Below, piece by piece: positions 18,539 through 27,448 of a stretch of 64,000 bases of DNA (positions are counted from its first letter, which is position 1; each line of letters begins with the position of its first letter). This DNA comes from Subtercola boreus (GTDB taxonomy: Bacteria > Actinomycetota > Actinomycetes > Actinomycetales > Microbacteriaceae). The stretch covers positions 2,852,001 to 2,916,000 of the forward strand of contig NZ_VFOO01000001.1 of the NCBI RefSeq assembly GCF_006716115.1, read 5' to 3'. The notes below the pieces were generated by a model that was given only the letters and a program-made list of their open reading frames with translations, did no database searches and had not been told where the DNA came from. The translations under genes and the position numbers were made by a program.

Positions 18539-19639
18539 CTGTCACGTCTGCCCACGAGCGAACAGTCGCGCCGCGACATCCGCCCGCAGAGCCGCCCCCC
18601 GGGCCGCGCGCAGCAGAGCCGCGACCGCCGGAACCCCTCCCTCCGCGACCTGACCCGCTCCGAGTTCAACCCCGCTCCGCTCATCGGCATCGCCGCGGTG
18701 CTGGTGCTGCTCGGCATCCGGTGGCTCGCCCCCGCCTCGCTCACCGAGTGGATGACCGACCCGGCCCGTGACTTCGTCACTCTCACGATCAGCGTCATCA
18801 TCGAGTCGCTGCCGTTCGTCTTTCTCGGCATCGTGCTGTCGAGCCTGGTGCAGGTGTGGTTGCCGGAGGGGTTCCTGCTGAGGCGCCTGCCGAAGAACCC
18901 GGCCCTCCGACGGCTCAGCATCTCTCTGCTCGGTGTTCTGCTGCCGGTCTGCGAGTGCGGGAACGTGCCGCTCTCCCGCGGCCTCATCATGAGCGGCCTG
19001 ACCGTCGCGGACTCGATGACATTCCTCTTCGCCGCCCCGATCCTCAACCCGATCACCATCATCACGACGTACCAGGCGTTCGGCTGGAACGACGGCATCC
19101 TGGTCTCCCGCATCGTCGGCGGGCTGCTGATCGCGAACCTGGTGGGCTGGATCTTCAGCCGCCACCCGCAGCCCGAGAAGCTGCTGACGCCCGGGTTCCA
19201 GGAGGCGTGTGCCATCGATGCGGCAGCCCCGCGCACGGGGCGTCTCCGCCGCACCTTCCTGCAGTTCTCGAGCGAGACCAGCGCGATGATGCCGGCGCTG
19301 TTCATCGGGGCGGGGATCGCCGGGCTGATCCAGGTGGCCGTCTCCCGCAACATCCTCATCGCCCTCGGCAGCAACCCGCTCTGGTCGGTTCTGGCACTCA
19401 TGCTGCTGGCGTTCGTCGTGGCCATCTGTTCGAACGTCGACGCGTTCTTCATCCTGTCGTTCGGGTCGACGTTCCTGCCCGGCGGCATCGTCGCATTCCT
19501 CGTCTTCGGGCCGATGATCGATGTGAAGATGCTCGCCCTGCTGCGCACCACGTTCACAGCAAAGACCCTCGTGCAGGTGAGTATCCTGATCGCGATGTGT
19601 GCAGCGACTCTCGGACTGGCGGTCAACTATGTCCTTTAG
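18539..19639 (+). CDS. YraQ/DUF318-family permease
   Basis: This membrane protein has about eight to ten helices and the family motif LPVCECGNVPLSRGLIMSG, including the conserved CxC. Family members are predicted permeases of unknown substrate, sometimes tied to metal or thioredoxin-like functions. I begin it at CTG 18539 because GGGAGGG is correctly placed there and the frame is open: this gives 366 residues with a basic hydrophilic N-terminus and keeps the first helix (PLIGIAAVLVLLGIRW) whole. Starting at GTG 18698 gives 313 residues and cuts into that helix. Its stop overlaps the next gene by 11 bases. Confidence 0.82.
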   Translation: MSRLPTSEQSRRDIRPQSRPPGRAQQSRDRRNPSLRDLTRSEFNPAPLIGIAAVLVLLGIRWLAPASLTEWMTDPARDFVTLTISVIIESLPFVFLGIVLSSLVQVWLPEGFLLRRLPKNPALRRLSISLLGVLLPVCECGNVPLSRGLIMSGLTVADSMTFLFAAPILNPITIITTYQAFGWNDGILVSRIVGGLLIANLVGWIFSRHPQPEKLLTPGFQEACAIDAAAPRTGRLRRTFLQFSSETSAMMPALFIGAGIAGLIQVAVSRNILIALGSNPLWSVLALMLLAFVVAICSNVDAFFILSFGSTFLPGGIVAFLVFGPMIDVKMLALLRTTFTAKTLVQVSILIAMCAATLGLAVNYVL

Positions 19640-20519
19640 CCGCCTGGTCTCCCGCTGGCAGGGTCTCGCGCTCAGCCTCGTCGGCGTCGTCGCCACCGTG
19701 TGGCTGGGGTTCGCCGGGCAGCTGGGGCTCTACATCCACCCGCGCTACTCCGTGTTCACCCTGATCATGGCGGGTATCGCGGTGGTGCTCATCGTGGGGG
19801 CGTTCGCGGTGGTACCGTCGGCTGACGACGAACACGAACACGAACACGGGCACGATCACGGCCCCGAGCACGACGGGCACGGTCACGGTCCTGAGGCGCA
19901 TGGCGACCAGCACGGGCATCCGGTCGCCCACGACGCCCTGGTGAACCGCAACGCGCCGGGCCCGGGCCGCCCCCGCCGCAGCAGGCGGTTCTGGATGCTC
20001 GCCGGCACCGCCGCGAGCCTCGCCGTCGTCGCGGCCGCCGTCGCCACCCTGCTCGTGGTGCCGCCTTCGACGCTGACCTCCTCCACGGTCGAACAGCGGA
20101 GCATCAACAGCTCCTCGGCCACGCTCGGCAGCACCAGCGCGCAGGCCGCGAGCACCACCGACGACACGTCTGCGTACACGGTGAAGAACTGGTCGCTGCT
20201 GATGCGCCAGGGCGTCGGACTCGACTACTTCGCCGGCCGGGCCGCCAGCGTGACCGGGTTCGTCACCCCCGACGCCGATGACCCCGACAACGTCTTCTTC
20301 ATCGCCCGTTTCGTGGTGACCTGCTGCGCGGTCGACGCCCAGCCGGTCGGCGTCGCGGTGTACCAGCCGGGCTGGCAGAGCTCGTACCCGGTCGACAGCT
20401 GGGTGAGCGTCGACGGCACGTTCGGCGCCGATCCGAGCGTGCTCAGCACCGCCTCGATCGTGTTGCAGCCCGACCGGATCAGCGCCATCGACCAGCCGTC
20501 GGACCCGTATGTCTACTGA
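19629..20519 (+). CDS. TIGR03943/YcgQ-family membrane protein with histidine-rich loop
   Basis: This 296-residue protein pairs with YraQ permeases across bacteria. It has two N-terminal helices, a cytoplasm- or exterior-facing His/Asp/Glu-rich loop (about residues 70-105, with repeated HEHEH, HGHDHG and HGHGPEAHG), a third helix near residue 120, and the conserved C-terminal domain with FVVTCCAVDAQPVGV. The loop could bind Zn, Ni or Cu. The ATG at 19629 overlaps the YraQ stop. Metal transport or metal-dependent delivery is plausible but unproven for the family. Confidence 0.85.
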   Translation: MSFSRLVSRWQGLALSLVGVVATVWLGFAGQLGLYIHPRYSVFTLIMAGIAVVLIVGAFAVVPSADDEHEHEHGHDHGPEHDGHGHGPEAHGDQHGHPVAHDALVNRNAPGPGRPRRSRRFWMLAGTAASLAVVAAAVATLLVVPPSTLTSSTVEQRSINSSSATLGSTSAQAASTTDDTSAYTVKNWSLLMRQGVGLDYFAGRAASVTGFVTPDADDPDNVFFIARFVVTCCAVDAQPVGVAVYQPGWQSSYPVDSWVSVDGTFGADPSVLSTASIVLQPDRISAIDQPSDPYVY

Positions 20520-22101
20520 CCCGCGCGCCCCCGCCGGCCCGCGCACCCCCGCAGAGCCGCCCGCCCCCGCCGGCCCTCCCGCCACCGCCGACCCGCGCAC
20601 CGCACGGCGGTTCCGGATACTCCTCTACGGCAGCATCGCCGTCTTCGCCCTGCTCGCCGCCGGCCTGGTCGCACTGAACCTCACGCAGGGACCCCGGATG
20701 ACCGCCGCCCAGCTGAACGTGGCCACCAGCGTCGAGCGGGCGGGCCAGCGGCTGCTCCTGCAGGCGAACGAGGTCATCGCGCCGGTCGCCGACGCGCAGG
20801 TCACGGTGAGCCCCGCAGCCGAGGTGAAGACGACGACGAACCAGACGAGCATCCAGATCGAGTTCACCGGAATTCTCGCGTACAACACCACCTACACCGT
20901 GACGGCGACGGGCGTGCGGAGCACCTCGTTGGATGCGACCTCGACCTTCAGCTACTCGTTCACCACGCCCGACGCGAACGTCTTCACCCTGCTGCGGGGG
21001 CAACCGGATGACCGGATCGAACGCTCGTCCCTCACCGCCGGCACCGGTGAGACTGTCTACAGCGCTCCGAACATCAGCCTCTTCACCACCCTCGGCCAGA
21101 AGCTCGTGGTCGCGACCACCGACTCCGACGGCTACGACCTGCTCGACATCGTCTCGCCCGACGGATCGGCGGCCAGCATCCCCGTGCAGCTCGCCGGCCC
21201 CGGCACCGTCACCGGGCTGGTCTCCTCGGCGAAGAGCAACCTCTTCGGGTACACCTACCGTGCGGCTCCGTCGCCCTACTACCCGACCTCCGACGACCAG
21301 CTCTACATCTACGACACCACCCTCGGCCAGGCGTATTCGATCCCGGTCACGGGGCCCGACCGCGAGCTGCTCGCCGTGCAGTCGTGGGCGTTCCTGCCCG
21401 GAACCACCTCGCTCGTGGTGCAGGACCCCGGCGGCGCGCTGTTCCTGGTCGACGCGCTGGGCCTCCTCGACGGCTCGTCCGCCGCTGTCGAGGTCGGGTC
21501 GGCGGATGCCCTACTGGGTTTCCTGCCGAACACGAAGACACTCGTGACGGAGACCGCCGGGTCGGCCTCCACGATCGACTTCGCCCAGCCCGGCACCCCG
21601 GTGACGGCGCCGTTCGCGTTGGCCGCTGCACCCCCGAACGGCTCGCTCGCTGCACCTGCGACTGCCGCCGCCGCTGCAGCCGCGACCGGCGGGCCCGCGA
21701 CCGGTGCCGCCGCCGAGGCCACCGCCCCCGGCGAACCTGCAGCCCTTACCGGAGCCCCCGCCGCCACCGGCGGAACGGGCGGGGCAACCGCCGCCCATCC
21801 GGAACCTCTCGATGCCTCGGGCACCATCGTCACCCCCGGACCTGATGCCACGACCCTGCAGAAGATCACCGGCACCGGCACCGAAACGCTCTTCACGGCG
21901 CCGGAGGGCAGCACGATCATCCGTTCGTGCCTGTCGACCAACGGCCGGTACGCGGTCGCGGAGACGGCTCCGGCCACGGCGGCCGCCGCAGAGGCTCCGG
22001 ATGTCGCGGCCGACGCCACGACGACCTACATCCCGCTCGACGACCCCACCGCCTCGCGCACCGTCGCCGGCTCGAACCCCGACTGGTGCAGCGCCGCCTG
22101 A
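20509..22101 (+). CDS. Membrane-anchored protein with Ig-like (Big_5) domain
   Basis: This 530-residue protein overlaps the previous gene by 11 bases, so it belongs to the same operon. It has a Pro/Ala-rich cytoplasmic N-terminus, one helix (about 36-57), an Ig-like domain (about 65-150; strand pattern TSIQIEFTGILAYNTTYTVTATGV) and a beta-rich C-terminal region that could be a propeller (LVVATTDSDGYDLLDIVSPDG). An Ala/Thr/Gly/Pro-rich linker of about 70 residues interrupts it near residues 375-445. I do not recognise a specific function; it looks like an extracytoplasmic partner of the YraQ/TIGR03943 pair. Confidence 0.75.
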   Translation: MSTDPRAPAGPRTPAEPPAPAGPPATADPRTARRFRILLYGSIAVFALLAAGLVALNLTQGPRMTAAQLNVATSVERAGQRLLLQANEVIAPVADAQVTVSPAAEVKTTTNQTSIQIEFTGILAYNTTYTVTATGVRSTSLDATSTFSYSFTTPDANVFTLLRGQPDDRIERSSLTAGTGETVYSAPNISLFTTLGQKLVVATTDSDGYDLLDIVSPDGSAASIPVQLAGPGTVTGLVSSAKSNLFGYTYRAAPSPYYPTSDDQLYIYDTTLGQAYSIPVTGPDRELLAVQSWAFLPGTTSLVVQDPGGALFLVDALGLLDGSSAAVEVGSADALLGFLPNTKTLVTETAGSASTIDFAQPGTPVTAPFALAAAPPNGSLAAPATAAAAAAATGGPATGAAAEATAPGEPAALTGAPAATGGTGGATAAHPEPLDASGTIVTPGPDATTLQKITGTGTETLFTAPEGSTIIRSCLSTNGRYAVAETAPATAAAAEAPDVAADATTTYIPLDDPTASRTVAGSNPDWCSAA

Positions 22102-22192
22102 CCGCGTGCGCCACCCCCCGCCCGCCGAACCGCCGACCCGCCAGCCCGCCGCCAGCCGCCCGCCGCCCGCCAGCCACCCCCAACCGCGGAAG

Positions 22193-22252
22193 CGCTACAC
22201 ATTGTCGCCTCCGCGTGTGCGCGCGCAGGCGCGGACGCGACAAACGGTAGCG
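22193..22252. repeat. Long intergenic hairpin between convergent genes
   Basis: The arms 22193-22215 and 22230-22252 pair at 19 of 23 positions, with a 14-base loop. It lies between the converging 20509-22101 and 22325-22477 genes, where a two-way terminator would be expected, but no T tract is present. The rest of 22102-22324 shows only Pro-codon-like low-complexity sequence. Confidence 0.75.
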
Positions 22253-22324
22253 GATCGTGCCGGAGGGTGCGTGCGCAGCGCGCAGGAGCGGGCGGCCGGG
22301 GGGGGGCGGGACGGGCGGGGCGGC

Positions 22325-22477
22325 TCAGTTGCCGCCGGTGAGGATGCCGTAGATGCCCGTGCCGAGGAAGTACAGCCCGACGGCCGCGACGCCGATCCAG
22401 ATCGCGATTCGCGTGTTCGTCGGCCGCTTCGGATCCTTCGGATCCGTCGGCTCTTCGGGTGCGGGGGTGTAGCTCAC
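22325..22477 (-). CDS. Small single-helix membrane protein
   Basis: This 50-residue protein has a hydrophilic Pro/Glu/Asp/Lys-rich N-terminus followed by one helix (RIAIWIGVAAVGLYFLGTGI) and a short Gly-rich end. I place its start at GTG 22477 because the reading frame upstream is Arg/Cys-rich and unlike protein. No clear ribosome site is seen. The function is unknown. The composition is typical of the small membrane proteins found in this family of bacteria, and it stands divergent from the LacI-type regulator. Confidence 0.6.
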   Translation of the reverse strand: MSYTPAPEEPTDPKDPKRPTNTRIAIWIGVAAVGLYFLGTGIYGILTGGN

Positions 22478-22584
22478 GATGGGTGCCCAGTCTCGTCGGC
22501 GAAAACAGCATCGTCTCACACATCGGGGCCGACTGCTGAGCATGTGACTGTCACACGCCACACTCCGCTCCGAGCGGCCGGGGG

Positions 22585-22599
22585 CATAATGAACCCGTG
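22585..22599 (+). promoter_or_regulatory. Leaderless promoter of the LacI-type regulator
   Basis: CATAAT at 22585-22590 is six bases before GTG 22597, with no ribosome site between them. Confidence 0.55.
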
Positions 22600-23610
22600 C
22601 CATCCGACCCGACCCGCAACCGCGCCCCGAGCATCCGTGATGTCGCGCGGCTCGCCGGCGTCTCGTACCAGACGGTCTCGCGGGTGCTGAACGATTCGCC
22701 GAACCTCCGCGAGGAGACCAAACTGCGGGTGCAGCAGGTCATGGACGAGCTGCAGTACCGCCCGAACCGCGCCGCGCGGATGCTCGTGACCAGCCGGTCG
22801 CGCACCATCGGCATCATCTCGGCCTCGAGTTCCCAGTACGGGCCTGCGTCGAGCATCACGGCCATCGAGCAGGCCGCCCGCGCGGAGGGCTACTTCGTCA
22901 ACATCGTGAACCTCGACGGCAGCGACCGCGCCTCGATCGAGCGGGCCCTGAACCACCTGCTCGACCAGGCCATCGAGGGGCTCGTCGTGATCGCGCCCCA
23001 GGTGCGCGTCTTCAACACCTTCACCGAGATGAACCTCTCCGTGCCGTTCGTGACACTGCAGTCGACCGGCACCTCCGACCATGCCCTCTCCGTCGACCAG
23101 ATCGCCGGCGCCCGGCTCGCGACCCGGCACCTGATCGAGCTCGGCCACCGCAACATCTACCACCTAGCCGGCCCCCAGGACTGGATCGAGGCGGAAGCCC
23201 GGATGCACGGGTTCCTCACCGAGATGAGCGAGCACGATGTGGCCGCCACCGCCCCGATCCTCGGCGACTGGACGGCCGAGTTCGGCTACTTTGCGGGCCG
23301 CGAACTGCTGAGGGTGCGCGACTTCACGGCGATCTTCTCGTCGAACGACCAGATGGCGCTCGGGCTGATGCACGCCATCCGGGATGCGGGACTCGACGTC
23401 CCCGGCGACATCAGCATCGTCGGGTTCGACGACATCCCCGAGGCGCGTCACTTCTGGCCGCCGCTGACGACCGTGCAGCAGGATTTCGGAGAGCTCGGCC
23501 GACGCGCGGTGGAGCTTCTGCTGAATGGTGGCGGTCAGCTCGGAGAGCACCCTGCAGGCATCGTGCCCGACCTGATCGTGCGGGAGAGCACGGGGCCCAG
23601 TCGCTTCTGA
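22597..23610 (+). CDS. LacI-family transcriptional regulator of pentose use
   Basis: This 337-residue regulator has an N-terminal LacI helix-turn-helix (SIRDVARLAGVSYQTVSRVL, residues about 12-31), the hinge helix NRAARMLVTSRSRTIGI and a periplasmic-binding-protein-like sensor domain ending in the typical SIVGFDDIPEARHFWPPLTT. It most likely represses the adjacent araD and sugar-importer genes by binding the palindrome at 23728-23743 and releases it on binding a sugar. Its own gene has a leaderless promoter and shows no similar operator. Confidence 0.9.
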   Translation: MPSDPTRNRAPSIRDVARLAGVSYQTVSRVLNDSPNLREETKLRVQQVMDELQYRPNRAARMLVTSRSRTIGIISASSSQYGPASSITAIEQAARAEGYFVNIVNLDGSDRASIERALNHLLDQAIEGLVVIAPQVRVFNTFTEMNLSVPFVTLQSTGTSDHALSVDQIAGARLATRHLIELGHRNIYHLAGPQDWIEAEARMHGFLTEMSEHDVAATAPILGDWTAEFGYFAGRELLRVRDFTAIFSSNDQMALGLMHAIRDAGLDVPGDISIVGFDDIPEARHFWPPLTTVQQDFGELGRRAVELLLNGGGQLGEHPAGIVPDLIVRESTGPSRF

Positions 23611-23684
23611 ACCGATTCAGTCGCTTGGGGAAGTACCGAGGGCAGCAGGGGCACAGCGCGTTACAGAACTGTGACAACTGGCGC

Positions 23685-23743
23685 TTGACAGGTGTTGCAG
23701 GCTTATGGCTAACATGAGTCCAGCCCAATGTGACCGTTCACAT
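23685..23743 (+). promoter_or_regulatory. Promoter and LacI-type operator of the pentose operon
   Basis: TTGACA at 23685-23690 is a consensus -35; TAACAT at 23710-23715 is the best -10 (19-base spacer, rather long). The palindrome ATGTGACCGTTCACAT at 23728-23743 has 6-bp perfect arms and a CG centre, the pattern bound by LacI-family regulators. It sits just downstream of the -10, so bound repressor would block the start of transcription. Confidence 0.7.
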
Positions 23744-23832
23744 GACAGGCTCACCTCATCACCAGCCTGAAGAACACACACCGGCCGAGCACAGACAGTG
23801 CGGGCCGCATCCGAGACGAAGGAGTCCGTGTC

Positions 23833-24540
23833 ATGAACTACGGCCCTGAGACCGAAGTCCTCATCGCAGGCCTTCGTGAAGACGTCGCCCGGCTGCACTC
23901 CGAGCTGACCCGGTACGGACTCATCGCCTGGACGAGCGGCAACGTCTCTGCCCGCATCCCGGGCCGGGAGCTGTTCGTCATCAAGCCGTCCGGCGTGCGG
24001 TACGACGACCTGGGCCCCGAGAACATGATCCTCTGCGACTTCGACGGCGAGGTCATCACCGAGACGCCGGGCAGCGATCGCCAGCCCTCGAGCGACACCG
24101 CAGCGCACGCGTACATCTACCGCAACATGCCGCAGGTCGGCGGCGTCGTGCACACCCACTCGACCTACGCCACGGCGTGGGCGACCCGGGGCGAAGAGAT
24201 CCCCTGCGTCATCACCGCGATGGCCGACGAGTTCGGCGGCCCGGTCCCGGTCGGCCCGTTCGCGGTGATCGGCGACGACTCGATCGGCGTCGGAGTCGTG
24301 AAGACCCTGACCGGACACCGCTCGCGCGCCGTCCTGATGCAGAACCACGGTGTCTTCACAATCGGCCGTGACGCGACCGACGCCGTCAAGGCTGCGGTGA
24401 TGGTCGAGGACGTCGCACGCACCGTTCACGTCGCCCGCCAGCTCGGCGACCCCCTCCCCCTGCCGCAGGAGAGCATCGACGCTCTCTTCAGCCGCTACCA
24501 GAACGTCTACGGTCAGGCTCCGGAAGGTGCCCTCCAGTGA
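23833..24540 (+). CDS. araD: Class II aldolase: probable L-ribulose-5-phosphate 4-epimerase
   Basis: This 235-residue enzyme converts L-ribulose-5-phosphate to D-xylulose-5-phosphate, the last step of L-arabinose use. Zinc-binding and active-site motifs of the AraD/FucA family are present: [11 protein letters not shown] (about 36-46), [23 protein letters not shown] with two metal histidines, and [11 protein letters not shown] with a third. The location next to a LacI regulator and a ChvE-type importer fits arabinose; L-fuculose-phosphate aldolase is the main alternative. araA and araB are not in the window. Confidence 0.85.
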   Translation: MNYGPETEVLIAGLREDVARLHSELTRYGLIAWTSGNVSARIPGRELFVIKPSGVRYDDLGPENMILCDFDGEVITETPGSDRQPSSDTAAHAYIYRNMPQVGGVVHTHSTYATAWATRGEEIPCVITAMADEFGGPVPVGPFAVIGDDSIGVGVVKTLTGHRSRAVLMQNHGVFTIGRDATDAVKAAVMVEDVARTVHVARQLGDPLPLPQESIDALFSRYQNVYGQAPEGALQ

Positions 24541-24685
24541 CCCGCCCAGCGCCCAGCGCTCCCCACGATTTCTCGCTCCCGGCGAGACACCAGACCTGCG
24601 TGACTCCCGACTCGGGGATCCGCCGGACACACAGCACCTGCTGACAAAGAAGTCCCTCCCCTTGCACAAATCGAAAGGAAACACA

Positions 24686-25816
24686 GTGAAGAAGAAAGTT
24701 GTACTTTCCCTCCTGGCCTCCGCGGCCATGGTGGTTTCACTCGCAGCCTGCTCCTCGGGCAGCTCATCAGGCTCCTCCACCGACGGCGCTGCCGCCGGTG
24801 CCGGTGGCCTCATCGGTGTCGCGATGCCGACGAAGTCGTCGGAGCGTTGGATCGCCGACGGCAACAGCATCAAGGAGCAGCTCGAAGCGGCCGGCTACAC
24901 GGTCGACCTCGAGTACGCCGAAGACGACATCCCCACCCAGGTCAGCCAGCTCGAGAACATGATCACCAAGGGCGCCAAGGCCCTGATCATCGCCTCGATC
25001 GACGGCACCACGCTCACCAACACGCTGCAGAACGCCAAGGACAATGACATCCCCGTCATCGCCTACGACCGCCTGATCCGCGACTCCGAGAACGTGGACT
25101 ACTACGCGACGTTCGACAACTACAAGGTCGGCGTCGAGCAGGGCACGTCCCTCCTCACCGGCCTCGGCGTGCTCGACGCGAGCGGCAACAAGACCGGTAC
25201 CAAGGGCCCGTTCAACATCGAGCTGTTCGCCGGTAGCCCCGACGACAACAACGCGACGTTCTTCTTCAACGGCGCGATGGACACCCTGAAGCCGTACATC
25301 GCCGATGGAACCCTCGTCGTCAAGAGCGGCCAGACCGACTTCAACACGGTCGCCACCCTCCGTTGGGACCCGGCCACCGCCCAGTCGCGCATGGAGAACA
25401 TCCTCACGTCGACCTACTCCGACGGAACCACGAAGGTCAACGGCATCCTGTCGCCCTACGACGGTATCTCGCGCGGCCTGATCTCCGCCGTCACCTCGGC
25501 GGGCTACACCGTCGGCGCCGGCTTCCCGATCATCACCGGCCAGGACGCTGAGCTCGACTCGGTCAAGGCCATCAACGGCGGAGAGCAGTACTCCACCGTC
25601 TACAAGGACACTCGCGAGCTCGCGAAGGTCGCCGTCGCCATGGCCAGTGCCGTTCTCGAGGGCAAGACGCCTGAGACGAACGACGACAAGACCTACGACA
25701 ACGGCAAGAAGGTCGTTCCGTCGCAGCTCCTGCAGCCGGTCATCGTCACCAAGGACCTCATCAAGAGCGTTCTGATCGACGGCGGCTACTACACCGACGC
25801 ACAGGTCAACGGCTAG
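24686..25816 (+). CDS. Sugar-binding lipoprotein of a ChvE/XylF-type ABC importer
   Basis: This 376-residue exported lipoprotein starts at GTG 24686, behind GAAAGGAA. The signal peptide ends in SLAAC (cysteine about residue 22), followed by a Ser/Gly linker. The mature part is a periplasmic binding protein type 1 ([46 protein letters not shown]), like multiple-sugar-binding ChvE proteins that take arabinose, xylose or galactose. It is followed by an intrinsic terminator, which explains how it could be made in excess of the membrane parts. Confidence 0.92.
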   Translation: MKKKVVLSLLASAAMVVSLAACSSGSSSGSSTDGAAAGAGGLIGVAMPTKSSERWIADGNSIKEQLEAAGYTVDLEYAEDDIPTQVSQLENMITKGAKALIIASIDGTTLTNTLQNAKDNDIPVIAYDRLIRDSENVDYYATFDNYKVGVEQGTSLLTGLGVLDASGNKTGTKGPFNIELFAGSPDDNNATFFFNGAMDTLKPYIADGTLVVKSGQTDFNTVATLRWDPATAQSRMENILTSTYSDGTTKVNGILSPYDGISRGLISAVTSAGYTVGAGFPIITGQDAELDSVKAINGGEQYSTVYKDTRELAKVAVAMASAVLEGKTPETNDDKTYDNGKKVVPSQLLQPVIVTKDLIKSVLIDGGYYTDAQVNG

Positions 25817-25833
25817 TCTGAACCACCCCGGAA

Positions 25834-25881
25834 TCCGCCCGGCCCTGCAGCTTCTGCCGGGCCGGGCGGAAACCCCTTTTT
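25834..25881 (+). terminator. Intrinsic terminator between binding-protein and ATPase genes
   Basis: The stem arms TCCGCCCGGCCC (25834-25845) and GGGCCGGGCGGA (25859-25870) are perfect over 12 bp with a 13-base loop, followed by CCCCTTTTTG. It is the only hairpin in the window with a clear T tract. Partial read-through would supply the downstream ATPase and permease genes. Confidence 0.8.
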
Positions 25882-25915
25882 GCACCACCCACACACTTTT
25901 AGAGGAAGAGATATT

Positions 25916-27448
25916 GTGACCACCAATATCCTGGAAATGCGCAGCATCACGAAGACGTTCCCCGGCGTCAAGGCGCTGCAGAACGTCACGCTCGACGTGG
26001 CCCGCGGCGAGGTCCACGCGATCTGCGGTGAGAACGGTGCCGGCAAGTCGACGCTCATGAAGGTCCTGAGCGGGGTCTACCCCTTCGGCACCTACGAGGG
26101 CGACATCGTGTTCGAGAACGAGACGATGGAGTTCCGCGACATCCGGGACAGCGAGGCCAAGGGCATCGTGATCATCCACCAGGAGCTGGCGCTCAGCCCG
26201 TTCCTGTCGATCGCCGAGAACATCTTCCTCAACAACGAGATCAAGGGCGCCTTCGGCCTGATCGACTGGAACAAGACCAACATCGAGGCCTCGAAACTCC
26301 TCGCCCGGGTCGGTCTCCGCGAGAACCCCACCACGAAGGTGCGGGAGCTCGGCGTCGGCAAGCAGCAGCTCGTCGAGATCGCGAAGGCACTCTCGAAGCG
26401 GGTCAAGCTGCTGATTCTGGATGAACCGACCGCCGCCCTCAACGACGAGGACAGCGATCACCTCCTCGACCTGATCCTCTCGCTCAAGGGCCAGAACATC
26501 ACGTCGATCATCATCAGCCACAAGCTCAACGAGATCAAGAAGATCTCGGACACGGTCACGGTCATCCGCGACGGCAAGGCGATCGAGACGATCGCCAAGA
26601 CCGACGTGACTGAGGAACGCATCATCAAGGACATGGTGGGCCGCGACCTCGAACACCGCTACCCCGACCACACCCCGCACATCGGCGAGGAGATCCTGCG
26701 CGTCGAGAACTGGACGGCCTACCACCCGCAGGACCCGACGCGCATCATGGTCGACAACGTCAACCTGAACGTCAGGCGCGGCGAGATCGTCGGCATCGCA
26801 GGGCTCATGGGCGCCGGGCGCACCGAGTTCGCGATGAGCCTGTTCGGCCGCTCCTACGGCACGCGCATCTCGGGCCAGGTGTACAAGCACGGGGTCGAGA
26901 TCAAGACCCGCACCGTGTCGGAGGCCATCGACAACGGCCTCGCCTACGCCACCGAGGACCGCAAGTTCTACGGCCTGAACCTCATCGAGGACATCAAGCG
27001 CAACATCTCGATGGCCTCGCTGAAGAAGCTCGAGCGCGCCGGTCTCGTCGACGACAACAAGGAGTACGAAGTCGCCGACGGGTACCGCAAGTCGATGAAC
27101 ATCAAGGCGCCTTCGGTGCTGTCGAAGGTCGGCAAGCTGTCGGGTGGCAACCAGCAGAAGGTCGTGCTGAGCAAGTGGATCTACTCCGACCCCGACGTGC
27201 TGATCCTCGATGAACCGACCCGCGGCATCGACGTGGGCGCGAAATACGAGATCTACACGATCATCAACAAGCTCGCCGCCGAGGGCAAGGGCGTCATCGT
27301 CATCTCGAGCGAGCTGCCCGAACTCCTCGGCATCTGCGACAGGATCTACGCCATCGCCGAAGGCCGCATCACCGGTGAACTGCCCATCGCAGAAGCCACC
27401 CCCGAAACGCTGATCAAGTACATGACCATGGAAAAGGAACGCGCCTGA
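25916..27448 (+). CDS. Sugar ABC importer double ATPase (GguA/XylG type)
   Basis: This 510-residue protein has two ATPase domains. Domain 1 is complete: [12 protein letters not shown]-loop [10 protein letters not shown], signature [16 protein letters not shown], Walker [12 protein letters not shown]. Domain 2 has the usual altered Walker A ([10 protein letters not shown]), [14 protein letters not shown] and [13 protein letters not shown]. The GTG start at 25916 has GAGGAAGAG upstream. Its last base overlaps the permease ATG. It powers pentose or hexose import with the binding protein and permease beside it. Confidence 0.93.
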   Translation: MTTNILEMRSITKTFPGVKALQNVTLDVARGEVHAICGENGAGKSTLMKVLSGVYPFGTYEGDIVFENETMEFRDIRDSEAKGIVIIHQELALSPFLSIAENIFLNNEIKGAFGLIDWNKTNIEASKLLARVGLRENPTTKVRELGVGKQQLVEIAKALSKRVKLLILDEPTAALNDEDSDHLLDLILSLKGQNITSIIISHKLNEIKKISDTVTVIRDGKAIETIAKTDVTEERIIKDMVGRDLEHRYPDHTPHIGEEILRVENWTAYHPQDPTRIMVDNVNLNVRRGEIVGIAGLMGAGRTEFAMSLFGRSYGTRISGQVYKHGVEIKTRTVSEAIDNGLAYATEDRKFYGLNLIEDIKRNISMASLKKLERAGLVDDNKEYEVADGYRKSMNIKAPSVLSKVGKLSGGNQQKVVLSKWIYSDPDVLILDEPTRGIDVGAKYEIYTIINKLAAEGKGVIVISSELPELLGICDRIYAIAEGRITGELPIAEATPETLIKYMTMEKERA

